Positions 37,630 to 39,618 of a stretch of DNA of 39,618 nucleotides are shown here, piece after piece (position 1 is the first letter of the stretch; each line of letters starts with the position of its first letter). The position numbers and the translations under genes were made by a program. Source of the stretch: Veronia pacifica (GTDB lineage Bacteria; Pseudomonadota; Gammaproteobacteria; Enterobacterales; Vibrionaceae); contig NZ_LYBM01000046.1 of NCBI RefSeq assembly GCF_001707825.1, positions 1 through 39,618 of the forward strand. Reading direction: 5' to 3'. The notes beneath the pieces were generated by a model. The model was not told where the DNA came from and searched no databases. It saw nothing but the letters and a program-made list of their open reading frames with translations.

Positions 37630-38385
37630 ATGCTGGTACTGATTTCGGGAATACTCATTGGCTTTACGCTCGGTCTGATGGGGGCAGGGGGAGCCATTTT
37701 AACGGTACCTGTGATGATGTATGCCGCGGGCATGGAGGAGAGACAGGCGATTGCCAGTGCATTGTTTATCGTTGCAACGATTAGCGCCACACTGAGCATC
37801 AGAAACCTGCTAAATAAAGCGATCAACTGGCAACTTATCGGATGGTTTGGTTTACCGGGCATTGTCGGTGCATACCTTGGCGCGGTAGCCGGGAATATGG
37901 TGTCAACGTCAGTACAGATGACGGTATTTGCACTTTTGATGGCCGTCGCTGCCACTAGGATGTTGTGGGAGTCAGCACAGTCAGCCCCGAATGAGAAAAC
38001 GTCAATCGCTGCAGGAACGTTATTTTTTGTCGGTATGTTGACCGGGCTGATGACTGGATTTGTCGGGGTTGGCGGGGGGTTTTTGATTGTGCCTGCATTG
38101 ACACTGCTGGCAGGTATTTCAATGACATCAGCAATAGCGACCAGCCTCGCTGTGATCACTCTTAATGCTTCAGTCGGTTTTTATCAATATTTACATGTCT
38201 TTTCTCAGCAGGGTATTGAGCTGGCCTGGAAGACGCTTGTCGCTGTCGCCGCAATAGGTGTTTTGGGAAGCCTTATTGGGAATGTGTTAGGGCGTCGGTT
38301 ACCGCAAAAGCACATAAAGAAAATATTTGCAGTCTTTTTACTCGGTTTGTCTTTTTTTACCGTGATAGAGCAAGTTGGAGGATAA
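37630..38385 (+). CDS. TauE/SafE-family sulfite or organosulfonate permease
   Basis: About 251 residues with roughly eight transmembrane helices in two related halves, each opening with a Gly-rich motif: LGLMGAGGAILTVP near 13-26 and TGFVGVGGGFLIVP near 142-155. The family exports sulfite or imports sulfonates. AAGG about six bases before ATG 37630 favours that start; GTG 37591 and ATG 37624 are in frame but lie too close to any ribosome site. It ends two bases before the rhodanese start, whose ribosome site lies within it. Confidence 0.88.
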   Translation: MLVLISGILIGFTLGLMGAGGAILTVPVMMYAAGMEERQAIASALFIVATISATLSIRNLLNKAINWQLIGWFGLPGIVGAYLGAVAGNMVSTSVQMTVFALLMAVAATRMLWESAQSAPNEKTSIAAGTLFFVGMLTGLMTGFVGVGGGFLIVPALTLLAGISMTSAIATSLAVITLNASVGFYQYLHVFSQQGIELAWKTLVAVAAIGVLGSLIGNVLGRRLPQKHIKKIFAVFLLGLSFFTVIEQVGG

Positions 38386-38386
38386 T

Positions 38387-38767
38387 ATGTTACTGACAAG
38401 CAATGAGATCGTCGAGAAAGCAAAAGTAAGGATAAAGGAAGTCGATGCACAAGATTTTCTGCTTAATATGGATAAGTATGTGGTGATTGATGTAAGAGAA
38501 AAAAATGAGCTTGATGATGGATACATTGACGGCTCTGTGCATATTCCGAGAGGCACGTTGGAAATGAACATTCTCAAGCTCCTCAGTGACACGTTAAAGG
38601 TAACAAATATCGAACATCAACCGATTATGTTGTATTGCCGAACAGGTGCACGTTCTGCGCTCTCAGCTGATGCACTGCAGGGGATGGGCTTTAAAGAGGT
38701 GTATTCATTGGCTGGTGGTTTCAAAAAGTGGCAGGAACTGGATTATCCGACAGTGAGTAAAAAGTAG
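38387..38767 (+). CDS. Single-domain rhodanese-like sulfurtransferase
   Basis: 126 residues, cytoplasmic. The active-site loop CRTGAR at 84-89 has the sulfur-carrying Cys84, preceded by VVIDVREKNEL and followed by GFKEVYSLAGGFKKWQ, the classic rhodanese C-terminal segment. GGAGG precedes ATG 38387, inside the end of the permease gene, so the two are co-translated. A sulfur-transfer role alongside the TauE/SafE permease is inferred. Confidence 0.9.
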   Translation: MLLTSNEIVEKAKVRIKEVDAQDFLLNMDKYVVIDVREKNELDDGYIDGSVHIPRGTLEMNILKLLSDTLKVTNIEHQPIMLYCRTGARSALSADALQGMGFKEVYSLAGGFKKWQELDYPTVSKK

Positions 38768-38807
38768 CGGCTTTTCAATGTGTTGACGACAAGAAGGTTC
38801 GCGGTTC

Positions 38808-39618
38808 TTAGTTGTCTAAAAGCGAGTAAACGTATTGACGCTTAACCCGCTCCCGAGAAAAAAGTGATTTATCAGTGAGCTCATTCAATATTGCACGGGC
38901 CACCGCCTCGGTCACTGAGCATTGTTCGGCAACCAGTTTTGCTGTGAGGTCACTGTCTTCTCGGGATTTTGCCAATTCGATAACACTCAAAGCCTGATCG
39001 CTGAGGGTACTCAAATCTACATCAGCGGGCACGGTTTCTTTTGCTTGTTCTGCCACTTCTACGTCAAGGCCAACCTCGCTTTCTGCCTTTGTGTTGTCAT
39101 TATCAGAAGATGAACGCCCTTGCGATGTCTTCGGAATATCAAACGGCAATTCACTGTTAAGTGGTGAAAATTTCTCCAGCTCAACTCTGAAACCGACAAA
39201 GTCAGCAATGGCCTGAACCAAAATTTCGCACTGATGTTCAGCGAAATAGGTGAGATCCAAGTGATCATCTTCGGTGCTGATAAAGCTTCTCCAATACTGT
39301 GACTTATTTTTCAACAGCATTTCAGATAAGGAAATATAGCGAAATGCATCATAGCCGTGACGATACATACACCAGTAAAACAAGGCTCTGGCCAGACAGC
39401 CATTTTTGCTTCCTAGTGGCCTGATAAAACCAATACAGAAATGAAGGGCGATTGATTTAATCAAAGGATGAAGGTAACTACCTGCGTCGATATCGTCATG
39501 AGGCAGATTAATCCATTCTGCAAGCTGACTGATTCTCGGTTCGATTTCCCCGGCCTTGGCACCGTGATGCACGTGAGTTGTATCCTCGAAATTCACGAGT
39601 TCTGAGCCGGACTGGCGC
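38808..39618 (-). CDS. Fic-like protein with degenerate active-site motif, partial
   Basis: The frame is open to the window edge, so the 5' end lies outside. The visible 270 residues resemble the Fic domain and C-terminus of the two-domain Fic/winged-helix proteins: LHPLIKSIALHFCIGF, then the active-site loop, then RALFYWCMYRHGYDAFRYIS and DLTYF. The loop reads IRPLGSKNGCLAR where Fic enzymes have HPFxxGNGRxxR: the catalytic His is Arg, and conserved Phe, Asp, Gly and Arg are changed; Pro, Asn, Gly and the last Arg remain. A winged-helix-like domain (about 60 residues) closes the protein. AMPylation activity is therefore doubtful. Confidence 0.75.
   Translation of the reverse strand, partial: RQSGSELVNFEDTTHVHHGAKAGEIEPRISQLAEWINLPHDDIDAGSYLHPLIKSIALHFCIGFIRPLGSKNGCLARALFYWCMYRHGYDAFRYISLSEMLLKNKSQYWRSFISTEDDHLDLTYFAEHQCEILVQAIADFVGFRVELEKFSPLNSELPFDIPKTSQGRSSSDNDNTKAESEVGLDVEVAEQAKETVPADVDLSTLSDQALSVIELAKSREDSDLTAKLVAEQCSVTEAVARAILNELTDKSLFSRERVKRQYVYSLLDN

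Noticed and set aside
1-39618. tRNA or rRNA genes, CRISPR arrays, insertion sequences, integrases
   Set aside because: None was seen by eye; no T-loop consensus, no spaced direct repeats, no transposase or recombinase motifs. A covariance-model search would be the proper test.

Overview
The window comes from a Gammaproteobacterium, most likely a marine Vibrionaceae-like organism. This rests on a large secreted chitinase, an aapJQMP amino-acid importer, single-strand operons with Shine-Dalgarno sites, and an E. coli-like rlmI / yccX / tusE / yccA gene set. The genus is an inference from protein recognition by eye; no search was run.

Layout. 1-3828: three genes of a nucleoside-type ABC importer (ATPase plus two permeases; the binding-protein gene would lie left of the window), closed by a strong bidirectional terminator. 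3876-9069 (minus): an MsbA-like ABC exporter and a 1052-residue GH18 chitinase with a CBM5/12-like module at each end. 9412-13804 (plus): a methylcitrate-cycle operon (GntR/FCD regulator, prpB, prpC, prpD) preceded by two matching operator-like palindromes. 13850-17436: rlmI, a chemoreceptor, yccX and a frameshifted tusE. 18190-23782: a complete sufABCDSE iron-sulfur assembly operon with a Fur-box promoter, followed by a convergent unrecognised gene (23819-24220) that has its own Fur box. 24587-25252: yccA. 25464-29653 (minus): aapJQMP. 29654-30678: a gene-poor, partly AT-rich kilobase. 30679-32097: a NUDIX-PAP2 fusion. 32714-36394: yccF, a saccharopine-dehydrogenase-like protein, a DsbA-like thioredoxin-fold protein and an AlaX-like editing protein, as two convergent pairs whose stop codons overlap. 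36499-37137: an outer-membrane beta-barrel. 37630-38767: a TauE/SafE permease with a rhodanese. 38808-39618: the C-terminal part of a Fic-like protein whose active-site motif is degenerate.

How it fits together. In E. coli rlmI, yccX, tusE and yccA are neighbours. Here the same set is split: a chemoreceptor lies between rlmI and yccX, and the suf operon plus an iron-regulated-looking gene lie between tusE and yccA. Three close matches to the Fur 7-1-7 consensus fall in this interval and none was noticed elsewhere, so it looks like an iron-responsive block placed in a conserved housekeeping neighbourhood. tusE, at its left edge, carries a one-base deletion in a homopolymer. The points most worth checking are the unknown Fur-box gene, a RyhB-like sequence between the two Fur boxes upstream of sufA, the degenerate Fic protein, the paired GntR operators, and the tusE frameshift.
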